DNA of 64,000 bases. Source: Desulfoscipio geothermicus. GTDB lineage: Bacteria; Bacillota; Desulfotomaculia; Desulfotomaculales; Desulfallaceae. Position numbers and translations under genes: made by a program. Location of the stretch: contig JAENYF010000001.1 in NCBI GenBank assembly GCA_016841905.1, positions 1 to 64,000 of the forward strand. The letters are read 5' to 3'. The notes beneath the pieces were generated by a model. That model saw nothing but the letters and a program-made list of their open reading frames with translations. It had not been told where the DNA came from and did no database searches. Numbering within the stretch: position 1 is the stretch's first letter; each line of letters starts with the position of its first letter. Below are positions 25,793 through 35,348 of this stretch, piece by piece.

Positions 25793-25918
25793 CTAGATGG
25801 AAATTAAAACATACCTGTAAAAACTCTAATGTGAGTCATTCTCAATATCGTACTCATCCTTATCATACTTTGCATCCTAGCCGGCTAACGGCTTACAGGG
25901 GAAAAGGAGTAATGCAAT

Positions 25919-26593
25919 ATGAAGATTACTAAAACAAAACTGGCCGGCCTGATTGACCATACCTTGCTTAATCCTACGGCTACTCGCGAGGAGATTATTG
26001 CCCTCTGCGGCGAGGCTCGGGAATATGGTTTTGCTGCCGTATGCATTAACCCTTTTTGGGTGCCCGTGGCTGCCGAACAGCTGTCGGGTTCTGCTGTGGC
26101 GGTGTGCACCGTGATTGGCTTTCCCCTTGGTGCCACCGCCACTGCCGCCAAGGCCTGCGAGGCCGGGCAGGCTGTGCAAAGCGGTGCCCTGGAGGTGGAT
26201 ATGGTGCTCAATATCGGCGCCCTGCTGGATGGAGATACCGACATGGTGGTGAAGGATATCCGGGCGGTAGTGGAGGCCTCCCGGGTGCATAACCCTGCAG
26301 CTATTACCAAGGTAATTATTGAAACCTGTTATCTCAACCGGGAACAGAAAATATTGGCCTGCCGGCTGGCTTCCCGGGCCGGAGCCGGGTTTGTCAAAAC
26401 CAGCACCGGTTTTGGGCCGGAAGGCGCTGCCGTAGAAGATGTGGCACTGCTGCGCGCCACGGTGGGGCCGGTCATGGGCGTCAAGGCCTCTGGGGGTATC
26501 AAAACAGCCGGGCATGCCCTGGCTATGCTTCAAGCAGGGGCCAGCCGGATCGGGGCCAGCGCCGGGGTGCAGATCTTAAAGGAAATGGGCTAA
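25919..26593 (+). CDS. deoC: Deoxyribose-phosphate aldolase
   Basis: The 224-residue protein matches DeoC throughout: [36 protein letters not shown], the KVIIETCYL region, the FVKTSTGF strand with the Schiff-base lysine, and VKASGGIKT. It splits 2-deoxyribose 5-phosphate into glyceraldehyde 3-phosphate and acetaldehyde in deoxynucleoside salvage. The ATG follows AAAAGGAG. No deoD, pdp or deoB partner is nearby. Confidence 0.95.
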   Translation: MKITKTKLAGLIDHTLLNPTATREEIIALCGEAREYGFAAVCINPFWVPVAAEQLSGSAVAVCTVIGFPLGATATAAKACEAGQAVQSGALEVDMVLNIGALLDGDTDMVVKDIRAVVEASRVHNPAAITKVIIETCYLNREQKILACRLASRAGAGFVKTSTGFGPEGAAVEDVALLRATVGPVMGVKASGGIKTAGHALAMLQAGASRIGASAGVQILKEMG

Positions 26594-26647
26594 GGCAGGA
26601 ATCCGCCGGCTCTGGAGCGAAACGGTGGTTGATAAATGTGACGAAGG

Positions 26648-27049
26648 ATGTGGATTAAATTGCTGCAGGGGGCACTGTTTGACTTGGATGGTACCCTCCT
26701 GGAGGTGCGTGACGAACATTTTATGCAGGAATATTTTCAGGCGATCGCCCGTGCCGTGGCTCCGGTAATGGACGTGGACCGGTTTACTAAGGCGCTGATG
26801 GACAGTGTTGTTGTTATGTTAATGAATCGCGATCCGTCCTCGACCAACGCCGATGTGTTTTGGCATGAATTTAGCTCACGGATGGGTAACAGCCGCGAGG
26901 CCTTGGAACCGCTGTTAATTACCTCCATGCAGCGGTTCGACGTGATTTACCCGGCTGCCGGCAGCGCTCATTTCGCACTGCCCATAACTTTTGCCAAACT
27001 GCAAGCAATTGGGTACCTGGAATTTATTTTGCAATTACAGGTACCCTAA
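26648..27049 (+). pseudogene. HAD-family hydrolase, truncated
   Basis: The N-terminus has the HAD nucleophile motif (ALFDLDGTLLEV) and a helical cap start, but the frame leaves HAD-like sequence near residue 110, before the other catalytic motifs, and runs into an inverted repeat. Complete relatives are roughly 230-260 residues. The lost C-terminal half suggests a deletion at the join with the copper ATPase upstream region. Confidence 0.65.
27011..27046. repeat. Inverted repeat at the HAD-gene break
   Basis: GGGTACCTG and CAGGTACCC are perfect 9-bp arms around an 18-nt spacer, 80 bp ahead of the copper ATPase start. No T-run follows. It may be a regulator site for the ATPase or the end of a deleted or inserted element. 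Confidence 0.55.
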
Positions 27050-27125
27050 GGATAGTTCTGTTGTAGAATGTGAATTAAAGCAATATTCTGCCTATATGGC
27101 ATTTAGCGAAGGGGGGCAGGCGCAG

Positions 27126-29390
27126 ATGAGCGACAAAAAGATAACCATGAAAATCAGCGGCATGTCCTGCGCGGCCTGCTCTGCCCGGGTGGAAAGGGCG
27201 CTTAGCGGTCTGGACGGGGTGCTCAAGGCTAATGTGAACCTGGCCATGGAAAGGGGTACCGTGGAATATAACCCGGCCCAACTCAGCCTGGCGGAGATTA
27301 AAAGGACCGTGGCTGATGCGGGGTACCGTGCGGAGGAAGTGGTCGGCGGTTTAGTCGGGGACCGGGAAAAACTGGAGCGGGAACGGGAAACCCGGCGCCA
27401 GATGATCCTGCTGGTAATGTCCGCGGTGTTATCGCTGCCCATGCTCACCATGATGTTCGGGGAATGGTTTAATATCGCCCTGCCCCATATCCTGCATGAC
27501 AAAGTGTTTCAATTTGCCCTGGCCACCCCGGTGCAGTTTATCGCGGGTTACCAGTTTTACCTGGGGGCTTACAAAGCTTTAAGGCACGGCAGTGCCAACA
27601 TGGATGTGCTGGTGGCCATGGGAACCTCCGCTGCTTATTTTTACAGCGTGGGCACCACCTTCTTTTTTTCGGGCGATGTGTATTATGAAACCAGCGCTAT
27701 TATTATCACCTTGATCTTGCTGGGCCGGCTGCTGGAGTCAGCGGCAAAAGGGCGTACTTCGGAAGCCATTAAAAAGCTGATGGGTCTGGCAGCCCGGACG
27801 GCCCGGGTGGTGCGGGACGGGCAGGAAATCGATATCCCGGTGGAGGATGTGCAGGTGGGCGATGTGGTGCTGGTGCGTCCCGGGGAAAAGCTACCTGTGG
27901 ACGGGGTTATCCTGGAAGGCACATCGTCTGTCGATGAGTCTATGCTAACCGGTGAGAGTATCCCGGTGGACAAGCATGCCGGGAATGAGGTGATCGGCGG
28001 CACCATCAATAAGCACGGCTTGTTAAAGTTTACCGCTACCAGGGTAGGTTCGGACACCGCCCTAGCCCAAATCATTAAGATTGTGGAGGAGGCCCAGGGC
28101 TCCAAAGCCCCCATCCAGCGGATGGCCGATGTTATTTCAGCTTATTTTGTGCCTGTAGTAGTGGGTATTGCCACAGCCACCTTTTTAATCTGGTATTTTA
28201 TTATAGATCCCGGCAACCTGGCCCGGGCTTTGGTTAGCTTTACCGCGGTGCTGGTGATTGCCTGTCCCTGCGCTTTGGGTTTGGCCACCCCCACCTCCAT
28301 TATGGTGGGTACCGGGCGGGGCGCTGAACACGGCATTTTAATCAAGGGCGGCGAGTACCTGGAAAAAGCCCACGCCATTAACACGGTAGTGCTGGATAAA
28401 ACCGGCACTATTACCCGGGGCGAGCCCTCCCTCACCGATGTGATGGCGGTCCCCGGTGTGGTTGATCAACATGAATTGCTGCAGCTGGTGGCCTCGGCGG
28501 AGCGGGCCTCCGAACACCCCCTGGGTGCAGCGGTGGTTCAGGGAGCAAAGGAGCGGGACCTGGCGCTTTTGGAAGCAACGAGTTTTACGGCCATTCCTGG
28601 CTATGGCATTACCGCTGAGGTAAACGGGCGGGCGCTGCTCATCGGCACCCGCAGGCTGATGACAGAGCATAACGTAGCTACCGGTGCTCTGGATAAAACA
28701 GTGGGCGAGCTTGAAATGAGCGGCAAAACAGCTATGCTGGTGGCCGTGGATGGACAGGCTGCCGGGGTGGTTGCGGTAGCCGATACCGTCAAAGAAGGTT
28801 CTGCCGAGGCTATCCAAGTGTTGCAGGCGATGGGTGTAGAAACTATGATGATCACCGGTGACAACCGCCGCACTGCCGAAGCCATTGCCCGCCAGGTAGG
28901 CATTGCCCCGGACCATGTGCTGGCCGAGGTATTGCCCGGCGATAAGGCCAGGGAGGTCGGTAAACTTATCGAGCAGGGACGGGTAGTGGGCATGGTTGGT
29001 GATGGGATCAATGACGCTCCGGCTCTGGCCACCGCCGATGTGGGCTTTGCCATCGGCACCGGTACCGACGTGGCCATGGAGGCGGCGGACATCACCTTGA
29101 TGCGGGGTGACCTGCGAGGCGTGGCCGCCAGTATCAAACTGAGCCGAGGCACGATGCGCAACATCAAACAAAACCTGTTCTGGGCGATGGTCTACAACTC
29201 GCTGGGCATCCCGGTAGCTGCCGCCGGTTTTCTTTCGCCGGTGCTGGCCGGGGCCGCCATGGCCTTTAGCTCGGTGTCGGTGGTGACCAATGCGCTGCGT
29301 TTAAAACGTTTTGACCCCTACCTGGTATTCCGGGCCGGTGAAAAAAGCCGGCGGAGCTTGCTTCCGGAAGCTGCCCGGCGATATAAGTAA
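27126..29390 (+). CDS. copA: Copper-exporting P1B-type ATPase
   Basis: The 754-residue protein has one heavy-metal-binding domain (GMSCAAC, Cys15 and Cys18), eight membrane segments, the actuator TGES loop, the metal-transport CPC triad ([11 protein letters not shown]), the phosphorylation site DKTGT, the HP motif (ASEHPLG) and [11 protein letters not shown] plus this layout indicates Cu(I) export (CopA type). ATG 27126 has AAGGGGGGCAGG upstream; the frame is open further up but without a start site. No copZ or csoR is adjacent. Confidence 0.93.
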   Translation: MSDKKITMKISGMSCAACSARVERALSGLDGVLKANVNLAMERGTVEYNPAQLSLAEIKRTVADAGYRAEEVVGGLVGDREKLERERETRRQMILLVMSAVLSLPMLTMMFGEWFNIALPHILHDKVFQFALATPVQFIAGYQFYLGAYKALRHGSANMDVLVAMGTSAAYFYSVGTTFFFSGDVYYETSAIIITLILLGRLLESAAKGRTSEAIKKLMGLAARTARVVRDGQEIDIPVEDVQVGDVVLVRPGEKLPVDGVILEGTSSVDESMLTGESIPVDKHAGNEVIGGTINKHGLLKFTATRVGSDTALAQIIKIVEEAQGSKAPIQRMADVISAYFVPVVVGIATATFLIWYFIIDPGNLARALVSFTAVLVIACPCALGLATPTSIMVGTGRGAEHGILIKGGEYLEKAHAINTVVLDKTGTITRGEPSLTDVMAVPGVVDQHELLQLVASAERASEHPLGAAVVQGAKERDLALLEATSFTAIPGYGITAEVNGRALLIGTRRLMTEHNVATGALDKTVGELEMSGKTAMLVAVDGQAAGVVAVADTVKEGSAEAIQVLQAMGVETMMITGDNRRTAEAIARQVGIAPDHVLAEVLPGDKAREVGKLIEQGRVVGMVGDGINDAPALATADVGFAIGTGTDVAMEAADITLMRGDLRGVAASIKLSRGTMRNIKQNLFWAMVYNSLGIPVAAAGFLSPVLAGAAMAFSSVSVVTNALRLKRFDPYLVFRAGEKSRRSLLPEAARRYK

Positions 29391-29557
29391 GGTATGGCAA
29401 GCGCGTTTATAATACGTCAACGCTTGATTCAATTCCCGGCATGACCCTGCTCACCTGCGGGTGGTCCAGGGCCTGCCGGAGTGGTTGTCCAGTTTGTGAG
29501 ATGGTGCTATGAAGTTTCGGATTTTCGCAGGGGCATCAGCAATGCAATTTTTAGTAA

Positions 29558-30922
29558 TTACCGTTCTTCAATATCCACATATTCATTAAGGGTAACAATG
29601 CTCTTATAGGCCGGTCTGATTATTTTATCGGCATTCATTAGCTCCTCCAAACGGTGTGCACTCCATCCTACGATTCTGGCCGTGGCAAACATAGGTGTGT
29701 ATAGCTGCATAGGTATACCGAGCATGTTGTAGACAAAACCGCTGTAAAAATCGATATTAACACAGACTCCCTTATAAATGCGTCGTTTAGCACCGATCAC
29801 TTCGGGTGCTAGTCGCTCAATCAGTGAGTAAAGAGCAAAGTCAGCTTGCCTGCCTTTAGCCTCAGCCAGCTTTTCAACAAATCCTTTAAATATTAATGCC
29901 CTGGGATCAGAAAGGGTATATACAGCATGTCCCATGCCATAAATCAATCCTCTCCGGTCAAAAGCTTGCTTATCCAAGATTTTCGTCAAATAGCGTTTTA
30001 CTTCTTCTTCATCCGTGATGTCGGTAACATGATCTTTAATATTTTGCATCATATCAGGTACCTTATTACTGGCTCCTCCATGTTTAGGCCCTTTTAGAGA
30101 TAATATGGCTGCAGCTATGGCAGAATAAGTATCGGAACCTGCGGATGTTATAACTCTGGTGGTAAATGTTGAGTTATTGCCGCCGCCATGTTCCATATGG
30201 AGCACTAAAGCAGCGTCCAGTATCCTCGCCTCAAGCTCCGTATATTCCGTATCGGGCCTTAACATGCGCAGTATATTTTCAGCCACGGACAGACTTTTAT
30301 CAGGTCTATGGATATATAAACTATTATCAAGGTCATAATGGTTATGGGCATGATAAGCATAAACGGCCAGCCTTGGGAAAGTGCTAATCAGGTTAAGGCA
30401 TTGTCCCAATACATTATCTGATGTCAGAGCATCTATTCTTTCATCATAGGATGCCAGTGTAAGAACACTCTTGGTCATGGAATTCATAATATCTTTACTG
30501 GGAGCTTTCATAATGACATCTCTGACAAAATTTTTGGGTAGATCCCAACTGGCGGCCAAGATTTCTTTGAATTCTGCCAGTTGCTCTTTAGTGGGCAGTG
30601 CACTAAAAAGCAGCAAATAGGTTATCTCTTCACAGCCAAGTCGGTTGTGACTGGTGAATCCATTAACCAAATCGTTGATATCGTAGCCACGGTAATACAG
30701 TTTCCCCTCACAGGGTATCCTTTGATCACCTTGCTCTTCAAAGCCTTTGATCTGAGAGACCTTGGTAATACCCGCCAGAACGCCTTTGCCGTTGATATCT
30801 CTTAGGCCTCGCTTTACCCCATACAGGTCAAATAGGTTTTTGTCGATTAAACCATTAGCTTCGCAGAGCTTGCTGTACTTTTCAGTATAATTATCAATCA
30901 TTTCTTTATCTGTATCTTGCAT
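29558..30922 (-). CDS. Citrate synthase (GltA type)
   Basis: The 454-residue protein is a long-form citrate/2-methylcitrate synthase. It has the substrate-binding His motifs (MEHGGGNNSTF, GPKHGGASNKV, YGMGHAVY) and the catalytic Asp region (VNIDFYSGFVYNMLGI). It condenses acetyl-CoA (or propionyl-CoA) with oxaloacetate; the sequence does not decide between them. An N-terminal extension of about 40 residues is typical of clostridial forms. The ATG follows GGAGGG. It is a lone leftward gene with no TCA-cycle neighbours. Confidence 0.92.
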   Translation of the reverse strand: MQDTDKEMIDNYTEKYSKLCEANGLIDKNLFDLYGVKRGLRDINGKGVLAGITKVSQIKGFEEQGDQRIPCEGKLYYRGYDINDLVNGFTSHNRLGCEEITYLLLFSALPTKEQLAEFKEILAASWDLPKNFVRDVIMKAPSKDIMNSMTKSVLTLASYDERIDALTSDNVLGQCLNLISTFPRLAVYAYHAHNHYDLDNSLYIHRPDKSLSVAENILRMLRPDTEYTELEARILDAALVLHMEHGGGNNSTFTTRVITSAGSDTYSAIAAAILSLKGPKHGGASNKVPDMMQNIKDHVTDITDEEEVKRYLTKILDKQAFDRRGLIYGMGHAVYTLSDPRALIFKGFVEKLAEAKGRQADFALYSLIERLAPEVIGAKRRIYKGVCVNIDFYSGFVYNMLGIPMQLYTPMFATARIVGWSAHRLEELMNADKIIRPAYKSIVTLNEYVDIEER

Positions 30923-31219
30923 ATATACCCTCCAATTTGTAGTAGTAAAATGATATAACAGGAAACCTTTTGGCCAGTTTCTATTGAGATGCCTGAAAAG
31001 CTTGTGTACTGAAGTATTATGTTTTTGGGGTCACCCTTTATGGATTGTTGGCGATGGCAAATAATCCTTTCAAAAATGGTATTACCAACCCATTTTAAGG
31101 TTACCAAAGCAATAAGTCTAGGTCAATGTTATTTATTAACATAGTATTTTTAAGTGACAAAGTCAATAATAGCAAATTGCACAACCTTTAATTTACCATG
31201 CCACACCAGTACCGGAAGA
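30923..31219. other. Intergenic region between ade-like and citrate synthase genes
   Basis: About 300 bp, A+T-rich. It holds the citrate synthase leader (GGAGGG site) and no convincing gene or strong hairpin. Confidence 0.4.
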
Positions 31220-32974
31220 TTAAGAGCCAATTTTTCTGGTGGGAATGAGCACTCTTTTATCCTTCACAGAAAAAAGTCCCCGGGGCGATAACCGGATGGC
31301 CGGTAAATGTGTGGCTGAGAAAAAGTGAATCATATATAACAGGTCGTAATGGATATGGCCTTTTTTAGCCAGCAGCTCATAAAGCTCTTCGGATTTGGGG
31401 ATTAATTCGTCTAGAGACCGGTCGCTCATCATGCCGCCCAGGGGCAGAGGCAGCTCATAGATGATTTGACCGGCCTCCGCCACTACCACGCCGCCACCCA
31501 GCTCATACATCCGTCTGGTAGCGCGCAGTATCTCCTCCGGGTTTCTCCCCATGGCTAAAAAGTCACCCGAATAAGTATTGGAACAGGCCATGCCTTCCAG
31601 GTCTTCGGCAAAGCCACCCACAATGCCGTTGCATACCCATTCCCCCAGGTGGTCCACCAGTGTACAGTAGATTAGGCCGGGCTCCCCGGAAATATCGATT
31701 TTGCCGTCCCGCGCCGGCAGCTTAGCCTCCCGAATTTTAGTAATAGCCGGACTAATAAAATGCATGATAGGAAATAAGCCATCATACGCCGGGGGGATAA
31801 TGTCGCTTTCCTGAAGCCTGCAACTAATAATCGGGTTGATGTTATAAGCGTGCCAGTTAGGTTGTATAAATTCCACCAGCGGGCTGCCGTTTTCTGCGGT
31901 CAAAGCTCCTTCGGTGATTACTTTTACCGGTGTCGGGTTATCCATTGCCTCCAGGAAGAGAATATCTGCCAGCCTGCCCGGGGCGATGCCGCCCAGTTCA
32001 CCGTCTAACCCGTAGTAAGTCGCCGGGTTGAGGGTGGCCATGCGGTAAGCCTCCATCGGGGCTAAGCCGCACTCCATAGCGATGCGCAGGATATAATCAA
32101 TGAAGCCGTTACGCATGATGGGCGGGGTGGTGCCGTCGGTGGTAATCATGGTGCGGCGCAAATCCACCTTGGCCTCAATTAAGTATGGCAGTATTTGACG
32201 CATGTCCGGCCGCAGTGAACTATGGCGCAGCGTGGCATACATGCCCAGGCGTAAGCGCTGCAGCGCTTCCTCACCCTTGATGCTTTCATGACAATCGGTA
32301 ACTCCGCCGGCGGCAAGTACGTTTAAGGTTTGTAGCGAGGCACCGGGTAAATGTCCTTCCACCCGTTTACCCAAACGGCCGGCGGTGAGTATGTTTTCCA
32401 GCATCTGGTCCCGGCCGGCCACCAGCGATGGCCAGTCGGTGAGTTCGCCGGCCTGCCGGGCGACCGCCTGGTCTAGCAAAAACTCAATTTTAGCCGGAAA
32501 GAATTCTTCTGAGCGCTCATCGGAAAAGGTCTGGGGATCCAGGCGCACCCACCAAAGTATTTTTACCGGCAGTTCGGCTAACTCCTGCCATAGCTCGGTC
32601 AGCTTGCTTGCGTCCATGTGATTGAAAAAAAACAGGTTGTCACAGATGATGGTAGTGGTGCCCGTAGTCATGATTTTTTCCGCCAGAGTTACCGGGTTAT
32701 AGGTTTGGAAAGGGTGGACATGGGGGTCAATATACCCGGGGCAGAGGTAGAAGCCGGCCGCATCCAGAACCTCGGTGGACTTGCCTACCATGTGCTCGGC
32801 CTCGCCGACATAAGCGATGTGCCGACCTTTAACTGCGACGTTGGCTTTAACCAGCTCGCCGGTATAAACATTGATCACGGTGCCGTTTTTAATGTATAGA
32901 TCGGCCATGAGATCACCCTTGGCGGTGCTGATTAAGTTATATAAATACTGCTTGTTAATAGGACGAACTTTCAT
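31220..32974 (-). CDS. Adenine deaminase-like amidohydrolase (YerA/Ade family)
   Basis: The 584-residue protein has the amidohydrolase composite domain with the metal site GYIDPHVHPFQTYNP, GHLPG near residue 220, and MITTDGTTPP, plus an Ade-type C-terminal domain (GGGVVVAEAGQ, LPLPLGGMMSD). Adenine deaminases turn adenine into hypoxanthine and ammonia for purine salvage; B. subtilis YerA, a close length match, is less well characterised. The ATG at 32974 (minus strand) follows GCGGAGGC. It runs divergently from the tungstate locus. Confidence 0.85.
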   Translation of the reverse strand: MKVRPINKQYLYNLISTAKGDLMADLYIKNGTVINVYTGELVKANVAVKGRHIAYVGEAEHMVGKSTEVLDAAGFYLCPGYIDPHVHPFQTYNPVTLAEKIMTTGTTTIICDNLFFFNHMDASKLTELWQELAELPVKILWWVRLDPQTFSDERSEEFFPAKIEFLLDQAVARQAGELTDWPSLVAGRDQMLENILTAGRLGKRVEGHLPGASLQTLNVLAAGGVTDCHESIKGEEALQRLRLGMYATLRHSSLRPDMRQILPYLIEAKVDLRRTMITTDGTTPPIMRNGFIDYILRIAMECGLAPMEAYRMATLNPATYYGLDGELGGIAPGRLADILFLEAMDNPTPVKVITEGALTAENGSPLVEFIQPNWHAYNINPIISCRLQESDIIPPAYDGLFPIMHFISPAITKIREAKLPARDGKIDISGEPGLIYCTLVDHLGEWVCNGIVGGFAEDLEGMACSNTYSGDFLAMGRNPEEILRATRRMYELGGGVVVAEAGQIIYELPLPLGGMMSDRSLDELIPKSEELYELLAKKGHIHYDLLYMIHFFSATHLPAIRLSPRGLFSVKDKRVLIPTRKIGS

Positions 32975-33187
32975 CAATGCCTCCGCAATTGTAGTAAATT
33001 ATTTTTTTCATTATAACATCCTAAGTGATATTACAAAATATTAAAAATATTTCACTGCACCGGAGTCAGAGTCTACAGCTATGGTCAGGCAAGTAACCAC
33101 AAAGACCGCACATTCTAATAGAGTATTTTAAATTAATATTGCATATCTATTCCTCTTCCGGTAATATTAATATATGTAATTTAATAG

Positions 33188-33290
33188 AACTTCGAGTCGG
33201 ACATGCCTCAGACACTATTGTTATGGCTGTACGACCCTTAGGGTTTGCCGGGAAACCGGCTTGCCTCCCATTGTGGAAAGAAGAGAAACT
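33188..33290 (+). ncRNA. Moco/Tuco-type riboswitch upstream of tupA
   Basis: The 3' half carries the molybdenum-cofactor RNA motif signature: a CC..TTAGGG strand, a GNRA-capped hairpin (GCCGG-GAAA-CCGGC), then TTGCCTCCCATTGTGGAAAG. This matches the E. coli moaA leader (CCACCAGGG...GCCTCCCG...TGGAAAGG) as I recall it. The same block recurs at 34622-34720. The compact size fits the short subtype proposed to sense tungsten cofactor, and the downstream gene encodes tungstate uptake. A terminator follows, so control is probably transcriptional. Confidence 0.85.
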
Positions 33291-33305
33291 TTTTGGGCTT
33301 GATAG

Positions 33306-33352
33306 TCCTGTAGTGCTCTTATGGGGGCAATACAGGTCTTTATTTTTTTCCA
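33306..33352 (+). terminator. Terminator of the first Moco/Tuco riboswitch
   Basis: CCTGTA-G-TGC pairs with GGCA-A-TACAGG, followed by TCTTTATTTTTTT. It stands between the aptamer and tupA and serves as the likely expression platform. Confidence 0.78.
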
Positions 33353-33478
33353 GTGTGGGCTGTTATGGTAAGAGGTATGATTTTACTTATTAGCTAAGAA
33401 AGGATGTGACTCTTAAGCAGAAATCTTGGTTGAAGGAAATAATTAACAGTTCATTTAAAGAAGTGGAGGAATATGTTA

Positions 33479-34360
33479 ATGAGAAAGAAAAGCGCACTAA
33501 TTTTCATGCTGTTGATGCTTGCTTTGGTTTTAACACTGGTCGGCTGCGGCCAGGATACCACTAATGAAGAACCACAGCAAAATCAACAAGAACAACAAGC
33601 CGACCAACCTGAGAATAAACAAATTATCCTGGCTACCACCACTAGTACCCAGGATAGCGGACTGCTGGATGAACTGCTGCCCACTTTCCAGGAAGAAACC
33701 GGCTACATAGTAAAAACAGTAGCTGTTGGCACCGGGCAGGCCCTGGAAATGGGTCAAATGGGCAATGCTGACGTGCTGTTAGTGCATGCCCCGGCTTCTG
33801 AAAAGCCGCTGGTAGAAGACAAGACAGTGATTAATTACGAGCTGGTAATGCATAATGACTTTATTTTGCTGGGACCGGCTGCGGATCCCGCCAAGGTAAA
33901 AGAAACCACCGGCATAGTTGATGCTCTCAAAAAAATAGCTGATAGTGGCGCGATTTTTGTCTCCCGCGGTGATGATTCGGGAACAGACAAAGCTGAGAAA
34001 AAGTTATGGAAAGAAACAGGCATTGATCCTAATGGACAAAGCTGGTATCAGGAAACTGGACAGGGCATGGGGGCTAGCATTACTATAGCCAACGAAAAAC
34101 AGGCCTACATATTAAGCGACCGCGGCACCTACCTGGCCCATTCTGAAAAAATTGACCTGGAAATTGTTTCTGAGGGCGATGAAGCGCTGAAGAACATTTA
34201 TCACGTGATGCAGGTCAACCCGGAAAAATTTGATCGGATTAATGCTGAAGGCGGCGAGGCGTTCGTCGAGTTTATGATCGACGAAGAGACCCAGCAAACA
34301 ATCGAAGAATTTGGCAAAGACAAGTTTGGCCAATCGCTGTTCTTCCCTGACAGGCTGTAA
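33479..34360 (+). CDS. tupA: Tungstate ABC transporter substrate-binding lipoprotein
   Basis: The product of about 293 residues has a lipoprotein signal with LVGC, a Gln/Glu/Asn-rich linker, then a TupA domain: ILATTTSTQDSGLLDELLP binds the oxyanion, followed by GTGQALEMGQMGNADVLLVH and SRGDDSGTDKAEKKLW. TupA binds tungstate with very high affinity outside the cell. ATG 33479 suits the GGAGG spacing better than ATG 33473. No tupB permease or tupC ATPase gene follows; the gene ends at a hairpin. It is controlled by the riboswitch upstream. Confidence 0.92.
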   Translation: MRKKSALIFMLLMLALVLTLVGCGQDTTNEEPQQNQQEQQADQPENKQIILATTTSTQDSGLLDELLPTFQEETGYIVKTVAVGTGQALEMGQMGNADVLLVHAPASEKPLVEDKTVINYELVMHNDFILLGPAADPAKVKETTGIVDALKKIADSGAIFVSRGDDSGTDKAEKKLWKETGIDPNGQSWYQETGQGMGASITIANEKQAYILSDRGTYLAHSEKIDLEIVSEGDEALKNIYHVMQVNPEKFDRINAEGGEAFVEFMIDEETQQTIEEFGKDKFGQSLFFPDRL

Positions 34361-34454
34361 AGGCCAAAACTGCAACTGGCGGTTGATGCAGCTCAGGCTG
34401 TTAAGGCTGAACACTGGAAATAGTGACAGAAGACTTAAGGATGCGAGTGCCTCA

Positions 34455-34500
34455 GGTTATGAAAGCTAGTTTCTCTCCAGAGCTAGCTTTTATAACCTTT
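34455..34500 (+). terminator. Terminator after tupA
   Basis: GGTTATGAAAGCTAG pairs with CTAGCTTTTATAACC around a short loop, followed by TTTCC. Confidence 0.7.
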
Positions 34501-34621
34501 CCCCTTAATAGAAATTAACTGTATTAAAGCGTGAGGAATTTACATTTAAGCTTATAGCAGGTAAACCTGTGCGGTTTGCTAAAAGATGATTTATCTTATT
34601 AAAACGGATGTTCATTAATCA

Positions 34622-34720
34622 ATCTCTGAGCTTGGTAACCTTAGCCTAAGGTATGGTTGCCCGGCCTTTAGGGTGCATGGGGAAACTAGTGTGCCTCCCA
34701 TTGTGGAAAGGAGAATTGAG
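34622..34720 (+). ncRNA. Second Moco/Tuco-type riboswitch
   Basis: The core CCTTTAGGG...GGGGAAAC...GTGCCTCCCATTGTGGAAAGG nearly duplicates the riboswitch upstream of tupA, with an ACCTTA/TAAGGT hairpin in its 5' half. The outer TCTCT (34623) and GGAGA (34710) can pair to close it. It is followed by a terminator and then by an uncharacterised gene instead of a recognised Mo/W gene. Confidence 0.85.
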
Positions 34721-34736
34721 CTTTATTTGTGCTGTA

Positions 34737-34772
34737 AAGCTTTGTCCTTTGCACTGGGACAAAGCTTTTTAT
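34737..34772 (+). terminator. Terminator of the second Moco/Tuco riboswitch
   Basis: AAGCTTTGTCC and GGACAAAGCTT are perfect 11-bp arms with a 9-nt loop, then TTTATATT. It lies between the aptamer and the gene at 34832. Confidence 0.88.
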
Positions 34773-34831
34773 ATTGTTCCGGGATGAGCAACAAAAGGTT
34801 ATTCCGAATAATTTTTACGGGGGGTGACAAG

Positions 34832-35257
34832 GTGAAGGAGAAGTTTAAGTTTGGTGACTTTCTTGTTTCCTTTAGGCGTGGCGAGGTAGTCGGAGTGCAT
34901 AATGAAAAAGAAGTGGAGCTAATTGAGATCTGCAACCGGTTAGGGAGGCCGGGCTGCAAAGTTTTCGACCCTTTCGTGGCTTATTCCCAGTTGGCTGAAC
35001 GCAATTTGTTAGAAAAAGTGAAAATTAAAAACCTGGACGGTTCCTGGACCGTATTTTTCTTCTATCCCATTGATTTAAAGCAAAGCGAAATTAGAAGACA
35101 AATCATTAATTGTATCCTGTACGAGGCAAGCAAAGACAGCCGGTTATTTTTAAACCGAATGTCTGTGGTGATTAGCAACGATGGTTGTCTAAAACTGGTA
35201 TGTATTAAGCAAAGCCACAAAAATTCCCTCAAAAGAAAAAGAAATTGTCTGTATTAA
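34832..35257 (+). CDS. Uncharacterised protein under a Moco/Tuco riboswitch
   Basis: GTG 34832 has GGGGGGTGAC just upstream; the frame is open further up but that part lies in the riboswitch terminator. The 141-residue product has no signal peptide or membrane segment. It reads as mixed alpha/beta (FKFGDFLVSFRRGEVVGVHN, then LDGSWTVFFFYPIDL) with a very basic C-terminus (KQSHKNSLKRKRN). I recognise no family. Its riboswitch implies a role linked to molybdenum or tungsten cofactor supply, storage or use. It is a single-gene unit. Confidence 0.7.
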   Translation: MKEKFKFGDFLVSFRRGEVVGVHNEKEVELIEICNRLGRPGCKVFDPFVAYSQLAERNLLEKVKIKNLDGSWTVFFFYPIDLKQSEIRRQIINCILYEASKDSRLFLNRMSVVISNDGCLKLVCIKQSHKNSLKRKRNCLY

Positions 35258-35348
35258 GGTTAATACCGGGCAACGTATGTTTTATGATAAGATAAGGAGA
35301 GCACAAGTATCGCTTACTTTCCATTTGTTAATTTGAAGAGGGGATACC

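Noticed and set aside
25820-25850. TGAG-TCATT-CTCA element upstream of deoC as an operator
   Set aside because: The arms are only 4 bp and it matches no known box closely enough.
28338-29171. Leftward 277-codon ORF
   Set aside because: It lies inside copA on the opposite strand with no start signal; copA has all its motifs in the other direction.
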